Part shown: positions 1-5,757 of the stretch, piece by piece
Position numbering within the stretch: the first letter of the stretch is position 1
Layout of the letters: each line of letters starts with the position of its first letter
Origin: Bacteriovoracaceae bacterium
Lineage (GTDB): Bacteria; Bdellovibrionota; Bacteriovoracia; Bacteriovoracales; Bacteriovoracaceae
Direction of reading: 5' to 3'
DNA: 5,757 bases
Assembly: GCA_023151145.1 (NCBI GenBank)
Contig: JAKLJM010000165.1
Location: 1-5,757, forward strand
Position numbers and translations under genes: made by a program
The notes under the pieces: generated by a model
Databases searched by the model: none
What the model was told of the DNA's origin: nothing
Seen by the model: only the letters and a program-made list of their open reading frames with translations

Positions 1-85
1 AAAAATTAATTAAATTCATTACTGATATCGGAGAAAGTGTCGGGACAGAAAACTTGGCGATTTATGACACTTATCCTGCGGCCAT

Positions 86-92
86 AAAAAAA
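86..92 (+). other. A7 homopolymer, possible frameshift or slippage site
   Basis: Seven adenines sit where the frame open from the left edge (codons from position 3, ending AIYDTYPAAIKK) would have to shift by -1 to enter the frame of the 113-925 gene (IAPGSLFMYK). In the incoming frame the run reads A AAA AAA, which fits the X XXY YYZ slippery pattern. Without a shift the incoming frame continues to a stop at 321-323, but its sequence after about position 113 looks like an out-of-frame shadow. The site could be programmed or transcriptional slippage, a real one-base deletion, or a sequencing error in a homopolymer. I see no clear stimulatory stem-loop just downstream. Confidence 0.4.
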
Positions 93-112
93 TTGCCCCT
101 GGTAGTTTATTT

Positions 113-925
113 ATGTACAAGATCAAGGCTCGCTTTGGTCGCTTCATTCGCCATGCTTATAACGTCAAGAACATCAATGATGTTGGAACGTTTGATGTTA
201 TCTACTCAACTCAAGCTAATAAAGAAAAAAAACTTCCACTTATCAGAAGAAAAGAAAGAGAATTTGAAAATCTTCCCTCTAGCCCATGGGGTTTTAGAAA
301 ATTCAGATGGCCGGAACACTTAGGTGCTAACATTAGTTCAATTCCTGCAGAACTTGGCGCATCGATGGAACAGTATCAATTAGCAGAACAACTTGGTGAG
401 AAAGAGTTTTTTAAATACGTGAGAAAAGCAGTAGCGACAACAAGTGAGAACAATGCAGAAAGACTTGTTCGCTCTCTAAAAGCTGCCTGCCAAGAATCTA
501 TCGCAAGAATCGATTATGTAGATCAAGCCCTAAGCCATTTAAAACAAACTGGTAATGCTTGTATGGATTATGCGGACTTTGATGCCTATTCAACTCCAGC
601 GAGGGATAAAGCTCTAGCAGATATGTATGAAAAAGTTCAATCTAGCTATAAAGACGCGAAAAATTCAGGAGAACTAAACCTTGTTCCATCAAATCTATTA
701 AGTTTAGTTGAAGAAGTTTTAGATGTTGGCTTTTTCAGTTCAGAGGGTGACTCTCCTGAACTATTACAGTATTGTACTATTGAATATAAACCAGGAACAA
801 AAATCTCAATGCGCTCTTTATACAAAAGAATTAAGCGCGATGATCTTTCTAGCCACCCAAATGATACAGTAGAAGTTCGCTGGGGAGAAAAAGGCAAGAA
901 AACGAACTGTAAGAGATGGTACTAA
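113..925 (+). CDS. Cysteine-containing protein of unknown function, probably 5'-incomplete in this frame
   Basis: I do not recognise this family with certainty. From the ATG at 113 it encodes 270 residues with no signal peptide or membrane segment. It has four cysteines (126, 150, 221, 266), which would suit an exported disulfide-bonded protein. The N-terminal part (about residues 10-35, RHAYNV then a beta-like stretch ending VIYSTQ) and the following SPWGFRKFRWPE segment (58-68) vaguely resemble the His-containing half of a papain-like or NlpC/P60-like amidase fold; this is a weak impression. The middle is helical and charged, and the end carries a tryptophan- and lysine-rich tail. The start is doubtful: only a weak GGTAG (101-105) precedes it, and protein-like sequence continues upstream as IAPGSLF before the ATG. 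That joins a different open frame (from position 3) at the A7 run 86-92, so the real gene may begin outside the window. It is followed by the gene at 946 after 20 bp, probably in one operon. Confidence 0.75.
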   Translation: MYKIKARFGRFIRHAYNVKNINDVGTFDVIYSTQANKEKKLPLIRRKEREFENLPSSPWGFRKFRWPEHLGANISSIPAELGASMEQYQLAEQLGEKEFFKYVRKAVATTSENNAERLVRSLKAACQESIARIDYVDQALSHLKQTGNACMDYADFDAYSTPARDKALADMYEKVQSSYKDAKNSGELNLVPSNLLSLVEEVLDVGFFSSEGDSPELLQYCTIEYKPGTKISMRSLYKRIKRDDLSSHPNDTVEVRWGEKGKKTNCKRWY

Positions 926-945
926 TTTAAAAAGAGTAATTAACA

Positions 946-1563
946 ATGAGTGGTCAAAGTAAAAAATATCTAAAAGTCTTTCTTAGTTTTTTAGTTTTAT
1001 TTGTCATTGCTTTGACCTTTATTGTTTTTATCATCCCTAAAAAATTCTATCCTGAAGTCATTGTTAAAAATTTTCTTCCAGGCAATCACATTGCTGAAAC
1101 CACCGAAAAAAGAAGAGAACAACTTTTTCTCGATTCTACCGATAAAAACCCTGAAGAATGTGATCTTTTATTTCGTGATGTTCAAAATGAAAGCCAAGTA
1201 AAAAATAATACCAATTATCAAGTACGTTTTGAAAACCTGCATTTTAAAAAAGATGGAGAAACTTTTAGAACTCGCGAATTTTTAGACAGTACACCTGAAG
1301 GCGACATTAAAGCGTACATGGTTTTTTCTGAAGATCTTGAAGAACAAACGACGATCCTGGAAAAAAAGGAAAGAGAACCGGGACTAAAGTTTTTAGAATT
1401 TAAAAAATATATTACCGAAAACCCCAATGAGGTTATTCATACTGAACGTGGCTATGAATCGGCAATTGACGATCATTACCTCATTTTTGTGAATCAAAAA
1501 CTCTCAGGTTTCCAAGGTAAATTTCGCGAAAGTTTTATCGAGTGCCATTTTCTTAACAACTAG
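946..1563 (+). CDS. Single-pass inner-membrane protein of unknown function
   Basis: This encodes 205 residues. A short basic N-terminus (SKKYLK) precedes one strong hydrophobic segment at about residues 10-31, followed by PKKFYP. This is either a signal anchor or an uncleaved signal; no clean signal-peptidase site follows, so I favour an anchored protein with the remaining ~170 residues in the periplasm. That soluble part is charged, has two cysteines (72 and 200) that could form a disulfide, and shows no motif I can name. AAAGAG (931-936) lies 9 bases before the ATG and is an acceptable ribosome binding site. The gene starts 20 bp after the preceding gene and is probably cotranscribed with it. 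Its 3' end overlaps the convergent mepA gene by 11 bp, so no intrinsic terminator fits between them. Confidence 0.8.
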   Translation: MSGQSKKYLKVFLSFLVLFVIALTFIVFIIPKKFYPEVIVKNFLPGNHIAETTEKRREQLFLDSTDKNPEECDLLFRDVQNESQVKNNTNYQVRFENLHFKKDGETFRTREFLDSTPEGDIKAYMVFSEDLEEQTTILEKKEREPGLKFLEFKKYITENPNEVIHTERGYESAIDDHYLIFVNQKLSGFQGKFRESFIECHFLNN

Positions 1564-2296
1564 GAACTCGTTCTGATTTTTCAATAACTAACTGTGAAAA
1601 GGCATCACAGCCATCCCCCATCGGCGGCTCTGATTGTGGTTTACAACTTGTATCAGATGCCGGACAAAATAGTCTCAAATGATAATGTGTTTTATGTAGA
1701 TCTTCTATGCGAAGCCTTCTGAGCATGTTCTGAATGCGTGCTTGTCCTTTTATTCCCTTTGATTCAACATAATGACAAACTTCTCTTTTCACCACGGCAT
1801 CGACAAAAATTCGCGAGGTTGGAATATCGTTGGCCAAAAACTCAAACAACTGAACATTTCGTGGGAGATCAAAATTAGGTGATAATTTATTACCACTCAC
1901 AAATTCTTCTTCCCAATAAGTGGCGCTTGGTGATTGCAAACGACGATTCACTGTTAAATACACAAAATCTGCTTCAATGCCATTTTGATGACTAGCATGT
2001 CCTGTAGCTTTACCACCCTTTAAGTTTGATAAATCTCCAATTTGAATTTTTTCTCCAACTGTATCTAGACCCTGAACGACTTGATCAATTAGTTTCACCA
2101 CTTCAAAAAAATCATCGGTAGAATATAAACGGTTGCGTGCTTTAAAAAGTTTATGAATAAATGGAGCTTCTCTTTCATAAGACAATCCATCCTTCAAGCT
2201 TCCACTAGAATAATACCCAACAGCTTCACCCGCGATGCTATTGTTTACCAAAATAAGAGCGATCATACTTAGGAGAGATAATTTTACTTTTTTCAT
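1553..2296 (-). CDS. mepA: Penicillin-insensitive murein endopeptidase (MepA, LAS-type, peptidase family M74)
   Basis: MepA is a periplasmic zinc endopeptidase that cuts D-alanyl-meso-diaminopimelate cross-links in peptidoglycan and is not blocked by penicillin. The 247-residue product starts with a signal peptide (basic MKKVK, hydrophobic core, likely cleavage after SIA at 22-23). Both family signatures are intact. GHASHQNGIEAD (residues 99-110) holds His100, His103 and Asp110, and LHKTHYHLRLFCP (200-212) holds His201, His204 and His206. By comparison with E. coli MepA, His103, Asp110 and His206 should bind the metal, with His204 catalytic. The C-terminal cysteine-rich tail (Cys211, 218, 230, 247, with PPMGDGCDAF) also matches the family, and the length is close to the usual ~270. 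No strong Shine-Dalgarno is visible; a TAAAAT box (complement of 2333-2338) could be a -10. In a predatory bacterium such an enzyme could act on its own wall or on prey wall; the sequence does not decide which. Confidence 0.95.
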   Translation of the reverse strand: MKKVKLSLLSMIALILVNNSIAGEAVGYYSSGSLKDGLSYEREAPFIHKLFKARNRLYSTDDFFEVVKLIDQVVQGLDTVGEKIQIGDLSNLKGGKATGHASHQNGIEADFVYLTVNRRLQSPSATYWEEEFVSGNKLSPNFDLPRNVQLFEFLANDIPTSRIFVDAVVKREVCHYVESKGIKGQARIQNMLRRLRIEDLHKTHYHLRLFCPASDTSCKPQSEPPMGDGCDAFSQLVIEKSERVPSC

Positions 2297-2390
2297 TCAG
2301 CACCCACAAAATGATTTATTCATGTGAGTTCTATTTTAAACGTGTTGTACAATTTTCTCGTGGATGGCAAAAAGCGCCCACCTTACAAAA

Positions 2391-2666
2391 TTAAGGGAGA
2401 AAAATAGTAAGAAAATTTAGCCATAGAAAATAGCATCTTTTGTGAATGGGAAATTCGGAATCGAGCAGATTGCCTTTAATAATATTACATTTGGCATGTA
2501 CTAATCTTAAGTTCTCTAAATCATGAGTTCCACCTCTAGATAATGGAACTATATGATCGACTGTTAAATCATTTTTCTTGATTTTGTGACCACACAATCC
2601 ACATACCCAACGGGAATGAATTTTCACATGATCTCTATTTTTAGCGTATATGGAATGCTCTCTCAT
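2391..2666 (-). CDS. Small stand-alone HNH endonuclease-domain protein
   Basis: A 91-residue protein made up almost wholly of an HNH (beta-beta-alpha metal) fold. CGLC (Cys22, Cys25) and the HAKC pair (His57, Cys60) look like a structural zinc site. VDHIVPLSRGG (36-46) contains the catalytic His38. THDLENLRLV supplies the central Asn52, and CNIIKGN the final conserved Asn61/Lys64. The fold binds a divalent metal and cuts or nicks DNA, but a bare HNH domain does not reveal its target. Residues after about 70 form a hydrophobic tail (YFLWLNFLTIFLP) that is not part of the usual domain. No Shine-Dalgarno precedes the ATG, and a possible promoter ends about seven bases before it, so the mRNA may be leaderless. 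It is not beside a phage terminase, restriction methylase or intron, so I give no system assignment. It lies 94 bp upstream of mepA on the same strand. Confidence 0.85.
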   Translation of the reverse strand: MREHSIYAKNRDHVKIHSRWVCGLCGHKIKKNDLTVDHIVPLSRGGTHDLENLRLVHAKCNIIKGNLLDSEFPIHKRCYFLWLNFLTIFLP

Positions 2667-2673
2667 AATAACG

Positions 2674-2704
2674 ATTATGCCAGTAAAAGAGATTTTTTTG
2701 ACAA
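2674..2704 (-). promoter_or_regulatory. Possible promoter for the HNH gene
   Basis: On the minus strand TTGTCA (complement of 2699-2704) and CATAAT (complement of 2674-2679) are 19 bp apart, a slightly long spacing. Transcription would begin at about 2667, directly at the ATG, which would explain the missing ribosome binding site. Weak, motif-only evidence. Confidence 0.3.
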
Positions 2705-2726
2705 TCTTTTTTCTTTCAATTAAAAC
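2698..2726 (+). promoter_or_regulatory. Likely sigma-70-type promoter for the riboswitch/transporter transcript
   Basis: A perfect TTGACA at 2698-2703 is followed after 16 or 17 bp by TTAAAA (2720-2725) or TAAAAC (2721-2726). The predicted transcription start near 2732 lies just before the first base of the aptamer P1 stem (2734), which supports the call. Confidence 0.55.
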
Positions 2727-2733
2727 TTTAAAC

Positions 2734-2843
2734 GTTAGGGAGTAGTCGCTCTAAGTAAAAACTTAGAGAAATGAATCGACATAATGGGGTGTTCCCCGGT
2801 TCATTTATGATTCGTGTATCAAACGTATCTTGACGAGACTGAC
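2734..2843 (+). ncRNA. yybP-ykoY manganese riboswitch aptamer
   Basis: This RNA family binds Mn2+ and controls manganese exporters. The aptamer can be folded by hand onto the known architecture. P1 pairs GUUAG (2734-2738) with CUGAC (2839-2843). The conserved loop GGAGUAG follows at 2739-2745. P2 is a perfect 7-bp stem (2749-2755 with 2762-2768). P3 has an outer stem AAAUGAA/UUCAUUU (2769-2775 with 2800-2806), an internal loop, and a GGGG/CCCC tip (2786-2797) followed by GG. P4 is a stem with one mismatch (2809-2815 with 2823-2829). The segment GACGAGA before the 3' P1 strand corresponds to the GCAAGA segment I recall in the E. coli member. The downstream gene is a UPF0016 cation exporter, a classic partner of this riboswitch. 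Confidence 0.9.
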
Positions 2844-2943
2844 AACGAGTGAAGTATAAACCTTCGCTGAGTTGTTATGTCTCTTAAATCAATGCCAAAT
2901 TGAAAATAAGAAACCAAAGCTCAGTGAGTAATTCGGAGTATTC
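2835..2943 (+). promoter_or_regulatory. Riboswitch expression platform with competing helices and SD
   Basis: Three helices fit together into a long hairpin: GAGAC/GUCUC (2835-2839 with 2879-2883), ACAAC/GUUGU (2842-2846 with 2871-2875) and AGUGAAG/CUUCGCU (2848-2854 with 2862-2868). The outer parts reuse the 3' strand of P1, so it competes with the aptamer. A second alternative uses 2862-2871 (CUUCGCUGAG) to pair with CUCAG (2920-2924) and with CGGAG (2934-2938), which would hide the Shine-Dalgarno GGAG (2935-2938, five bases before the ATG). No real U-tract follows the long hairpin (UUAAAUC), so it is at best a weak terminator. Which state turns the gene on cannot be decided by eye; the family usually switches on with Mn2+. 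Confidence 0.55.
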
Positions 2944-3495
2944 ATGGATATTATTTTTCAGTCATTCCTTTTTATTACCGCAACTGAAATGGGAGACAAA
3001 ACCCAATTACTGGCCTTCATGCTTGCCACTCGTTTTAAAAAACCATGGCCAATTTTTTGGGGAATCTTAGTCGCCACCATCCTCAATCATTTTCTGGCAG
3101 CTTATGCTGGAAAGTATGTCACAAACTTTATACCTGAACCCTATCTCACTTGGTTGTTAAGTGCTATTTTTATTGGATTTGGGCTTTGGATCCTCATTCC
3201 CGACAGTGATGAGGGGCTATCGGCAAAAAGCCATTTTGGGCCATTTGTTACAACTGTCATCGCTTTTTTTCTTGCAGAAATGGGCGATAAAACTCAACTA
3301 TCAACAGTGGCCTTAGCAGCGGAATATAAAGACGTCATCAAAGTAACCATTGGTACAACTCTTGGAATGATGGTCAGTGATGGTTTAGCTGTATTTTTAG
3401 GACCAAAACTTACGAAAAAATTACCGATGAAATACATCCACTATTTCGCCTCGGCACTTTTTATCATTTTTGGTTTAGTTATTCTCTTTAGATAA
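2944..3495 (+). CDS. UPF0016/TMEM165 (GDT1, MneA-like) manganese/cation exporter
   Basis: An inner-membrane exporter of the Ca2+:cation antiporter-2 group; bacterial members such as MneA and cyanobacterial Mnx remove excess Mn2+ from the cytoplasm. The 183-residue protein has about six hydrophobic segments (roughly 3-27, 36-58, 66-85, 99-124, 131-154, 163-182). It carries the family's two inverted copies of the E-x-G-D-[KR]-[ST] motif: EMGDKT at 15-20 and EMGDKT at 112-117, both followed by QL. Their acidic residues form the cation site. A short charged loop (DSDEGLSAKS, 87-96) separates the two halves. Length is normal for a bacterial member. The start is fixed by GGAG five bases upstream. 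The gene sits under a manganese riboswitch, which makes Mn2+ the most likely substrate. Ca2+ or H+ coupling, known for eukaryotic relatives, cannot be excluded. Confidence 0.93.
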   Translation: MDIIFQSFLFITATEMGDKTQLLAFMLATRFKKPWPIFWGILVATILNHFLAAYAGKYVTNFIPEPYLTWLLSAIFIGFGLWILIPDSDEGLSAKSHFGPFVTTVIAFFLAEMGDKTQLSTVALAAEYKDVIKVTIGTTLGMMVSDGLAVFLGPKLTKKLPMKYIHYFASALFIIFGLVILFR

Positions 3496-3578
3496 TCAGC
3501 ATCAATATTTGGCCCTAATAGGTCGAAACGCTCATAGCAATTTCAAGTCAATGAAAACAATCATGATTAAGGATAACT

Positions 3579-5468
3579 ATGAAAATTTCGGCCTCTTTAA
3601 AAATCATTCCCTATTGTCTGCTTATTTATTTTCAAAATAGTTTTGCCGAACAATTTCAACATCAAGACCAAAAGCAACAAATGGGTAATCCCATCGATTT
3701 TAGTTTCATCCAACAAAATGCAGGTGAAGGCTATGTCGAATATCAACCCAACCAAGTTACTGTTAAATTAAAAAATCAGAACAAAGAATTAAGCTGTACT
3801 GCTGACAAAAAGAATAATTTCTATCATTGCCAAAATGGAGACACGAAGTTTTTTGTTAAAAATACTAGCTTTGGCATAAATGCTTTTTCATTTGATCAAA
3901 AAAAGAAACAAGTTGTTCCTGTCATCGTTGAAGAAATGTATACCGACCAAAGAGTCATTTATCATCAGATGAAAGTGATGGGAGGGCTTGGACTTAGTGG
4001 CACTGGAATGGGGGGACAAGATTTAACATCTAGCGCCCTTCAAGCAAATCAAGAATTGGTTTTTTTTGATAGCGTTGTGGAGCCCATTCTCTCGGAAGGA
4101 TTCAAAAACAGAAATCCAGACATTGTTGTCAATGATGAACTAGAAGCGACACTGAAAAAATTACGAGAACAAGTGAAAGAAAAAAAACTTGCGCTAAAAA
4201 ATGCGATGAACACTAACGACTTTGAGCTAGAATTAGAAAGTGGTGAGAAGTTATCGTGTCAGCGTAATTATCAATCAAAAGAACTTAATGGAGATTGGAA
4301 GATTTTTGCTGATCAAGTAGAACAACAAACTGGAAACAAAATTCAATGTGGCTTTTTAGAATGTGCACCAATAAAAAAAGATGGTAAGACCTATCGCCCA
4401 TTTGCCATGATTGACACTTTTCCAAACTCAGGACTTCGCGGAGATATCAACCTCATCACTCCTGACAATCAACTGGGACCAACGGTAAAAGTCAAAAAAG
4501 TTATTTCTAAAAAAAATAACATTACTCTCATAGACAATTCTCAAATGTTACTAGCATTAAAAAATGCACCAAAAAACTATATTTCAGACATGCAAGATCA
4601 AATGCTAGAAACACTGCCAAAAAGTTTACATAGTAAAAAAGATCAAATCTTTAAATTAAAAGACCCCAACTATGAAATGTACATGCGCTTAAACGAAGAA
4701 GTTTGCGCTGAACCTCGACCAATGTTTAGTTCTTTTCAAGAAGCGAAAAAAGCTTTTTTAAATGATTTGGCCAATGCAGATGTAGCACAATTTGTCAGTG
4801 TTTTAGAGAATGGTGCACTGGCCGGAAGTTTTGTCGGAAAGGAATATGCCACCAAAAAAGGTTGCATTTATGAAGGTGTGTTCGTTGATCTAGAGTCAGT
4901 ACAACATTTGGAAAAAATTAAAAAGAATATTCATCCCGATAAAGTTGTTCAAACAATTTCTAAAGAACGTGCTACTGAACTTTTCAAAAAAGCAAGTAAT
5001 ATGAAAGACATCGCATGGAACTATAAACTAGATGGCTGCTATGCTCGCGCGCATTTGATGGCACGAAGATTTGAAGAAGAAGGTGTAAGGGTTGATAAAG
5101 TATGGATAAAGGGAGATTTATCAGTAAAAGACAACAATCCACCTATTAATTGGAATTTTCATGTGGCTCCCATTGTTTATGTCGAAGAAAATGGCATCAT
5201 TCAAAAAATGGTTATCGATCCTTCATTATTTGATCGACCAGTAACGGTTGCAGAGTGGGACAAAAAAATGAGTAAAAATACCATCAAGGGTTCAGTAGAA
5301 ACAGCTTTTCCTTTTCCAGAAAATTCTGCTTTTTTTGAACGATCAACTCTTTCATTTTCTAGCTCAGATCCCTATTTACCATTAGATAATATTCAAATGA
5401 ATGAAAAAGACAAAATGAAAAAAGCCAATGCGACGATGTTTCAGTACAAACAACTGGAGTCAAACTAA
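3579..5468 (+). CDS. Exported protein with C-terminal protein-glutaminase (protein glutamine deamidase) domain
   Basis: Protein-glutaminases convert protein-bound glutamine to glutamate, releasing ammonia, through a papain-like Cys-His-Asp triad. The 629-residue product has a signal peptide (likely cut after SFA at 21-23). Its C-terminal domain (about 460-600) holds DGCYARAH (Cys487), NFHVAP (His528) and VIDPSLF followed by PVTVAEW (Asp547). Spacing (41 and 19 residues) nearly matches the Chryseobacterium enzyme as I recall it (Cys156, His197, Asp217). The preceding ~440 residues are not recognisable. They contain a Gly/Met-rich stretch (134-147), a charged, probably helical or coiled-coil segment (185-212), and cysteines at 73, 84, 227, 257, 262, 376 and 429. 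This region could be an inhibitory pro-region, since known enzymes are made as pre-proproteins, or a binding or delivery domain. AAGGA (3569-3573) lies five bases before the ATG. The stop codon overlaps the start of the next gene (TAATG), implying coupled translation. Substrate unknown. Confidence 0.88.
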   Translation: MKISASLKIIPYCLLIYFQNSFAEQFQHQDQKQQMGNPIDFSFIQQNAGEGYVEYQPNQVTVKLKNQNKELSCTADKKNNFYHCQNGDTKFFVKNTSFGINAFSFDQKKKQVVPVIVEEMYTDQRVIYHQMKVMGGLGLSGTGMGGQDLTSSALQANQELVFFDSVVEPILSEGFKNRNPDIVVNDELEATLKKLREQVKEKKLALKNAMNTNDFELELESGEKLSCQRNYQSKELNGDWKIFADQVEQQTGNKIQCGFLECAPIKKDGKTYRPFAMIDTFPNSGLRGDINLITPDNQLGPTVKVKKVISKKNNITLIDNSQMLLALKNAPKNYISDMQDQMLETLPKSLHSKKDQIFKLKDPNYEMYMRLNEEVCAEPRPMFSSFQEAKKAFLNDLANADVAQFVSVLENGALAGSFVGKEYATKKGCIYEGVFVDLESVQHLEKIKKNIHPDKVVQTISKERATELFKKASNMKDIAWNYKLDGCYARAHLMARRFEEEGVRVDKVWIKGDLSVKDNNPPINWNFHVAPIVYVEENGIIQKMVIDPSLFDRPVTVAEWDKKMSKNTIKGSVETAFPFPENSAFFERSTLSFSSSDPYLPLDNIQMNEKDKMKKANATMFQYKQLESN

Positions 5469-5737
5469 TGAAAATTTTATTTCTACTAACTCTTAACCTC
5501 GTCCTTAATTCATATGCTAATACCAAAACACTTTCGTTTGATGACTATGTTCTTTCTATGTACCTAAAGCCCGACCAAAGCTATCAACTAGTTTTACAAG
5601 AACATGCTGCTCAATATATTGCCAAAAACGAACACGTAGGTTGTTTACAAGAAGGAATGAAACTAAAAAAGCAAGTAAAACTCACCGTGGATCCCTATTC
5701 ATTAAATATCTTGTCTTGCGTATTGCCGAAAAAATAA
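5468..5737 (+). CDS. Small exported two-cysteine protein, translationally coupled to the glutaminase gene
   Basis: I do not recognise this 89-residue protein. It has a clear signal peptide (MKILFLLTLNLVLNSYA, likely cut after residue 17), leaving a mature protein of about 72 residues with two cysteines (59 and 84) that could form one disulfide. The middle is mixed in character (FDDYVLSMYLKPDQSYQLVLQEH) and the end is basic. Its ATG shares one base with the stop of the upstream gene (TAATG), and GGAG (5456-5459) lies eight bases upstream, inside the upstream coding sequence. That arrangement suggests coupled, roughly equal production and a shared extracytoplasmic role. A partner, chaperone or inhibitor of the glutaminase is possible but is only inferred from position. 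It ends 20 bases before the window edge, so further operon members may follow. Confidence 0.8.
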   Translation: MKILFLLTLNLVLNSYANTKTLSFDDYVLSMYLKPDQSYQLVLQEHAAQYIAKNEHVGCLQEGMKLKKQVKLTVDPYSLNILSCVLPKK

Positions 5738-5757
5738 CTTTTTTCTAAGATGGTGGA

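Noticed and set aside
54..323. An 89-codon open frame at the left edge
   Set aside because: Only its first part (to about position 92) looks like protein; the rest overlaps a better frame and reads like a shadow. I treat its start as the possible upstream part of the frameshifted first gene.
646..897. Minus-strand open frame of 83 codons
   Set aside because: Lies wholly inside the 113-925 gene on the opposite strand, with no ribosome binding site or recognisable domain.
1218..1427. Minus-strand open frame of 69 codons
   Set aside because: Antisense to the 946-1563 gene, serine-rich low-quality composition, no motif.
2361..2387. Imperfect inverted repeat (GGATGGC ... GCCCACC) between the HNH gene and mepA, possible terminator
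   Set aside because: Two central mismatches and no U-tract on the minus strand after the stem.
3496..3578. The gap between the exporter and glutaminase genes as a terminator or promoter region
   Set aside because: The only stem seen (GGCC with GGUC around 3512-3525) is four pairs with no U-run, and no convincing -35/-10 pair is present. Whether the two genes share a transcript is undecided.
5728..5745. Inverted repeat GAAAAAA-taac-TTTTTTC over the last stop codon, looking like a terminator
   Set aside because: The stem is nearly all A-T with no GC-rich core, so it would be a poor intrinsic terminator; it may just be two A/T tracts.

Overview
The window is AT-rich and reads like a chromosomal stretch from a Gram-negative bacterium. 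Several secreted or envelope proteins point to a member of the Bdellovibrionota, the Bacteriovorax/Bdellovibrio type of predator. These are a periplasmic MepA-type murein endopeptidase, a large exported protein with a protein-glutaminase domain, and several cysteine-containing exported orphans. The lineage is inferred from gene content and protein style; no 16S or other marker is present. I see no tRNA, rRNA, insertion sequence, CRISPR array or phage gene.

Left part (1-1563, + strand): a cysteine-containing protein of unknown function (113-925), whose true N-terminus probably lies upstream in another frame and joins at an A7 run (86-92). It is followed 20 bp later by a single-pass membrane protein of unknown function (946-1563). 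The two look like one operon.

Middle (1553-2666, - strand): mepA, a penicillin-insensitive murein endopeptidase that converges on the left operon with an 11-bp overlap of the gene ends. Upstream of it, in the same direction, is a stand-alone small HNH nuclease-domain protein.

Centre right (2667-3495): the most informative non-coding element. The 277-bp gap between the HNH gene and the next gene holds a yybP-ykoY manganese riboswitch. It sits ahead of a UPF0016/TMEM165 (MneA/GDT1-type) cation exporter, the expected regulatory partner. After the aptamer, a long alternative hairpin and a possible Shine-Dalgarno-sequestering helix can be drawn by eye.

Right part (3579-5737, + strand): a 629-residue exported protein with a C-terminal protein-glutaminase domain carrying a full Cys-His-Asp triad. 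A TAATG overlap couples it to an 89-residue exported protein with two cysteines. The pair could be an enzyme with a dedicated partner or inhibitor, and is the best candidate here for an undescribed system. Taken together, the window mixes manganese homeostasis with extracytoplasmic enzymes (peptidoglycan cleavage, protein deamidation). Apart from the riboswitch with its transporter and the glutaminase with its small neighbour, nothing shows that these parts work together.
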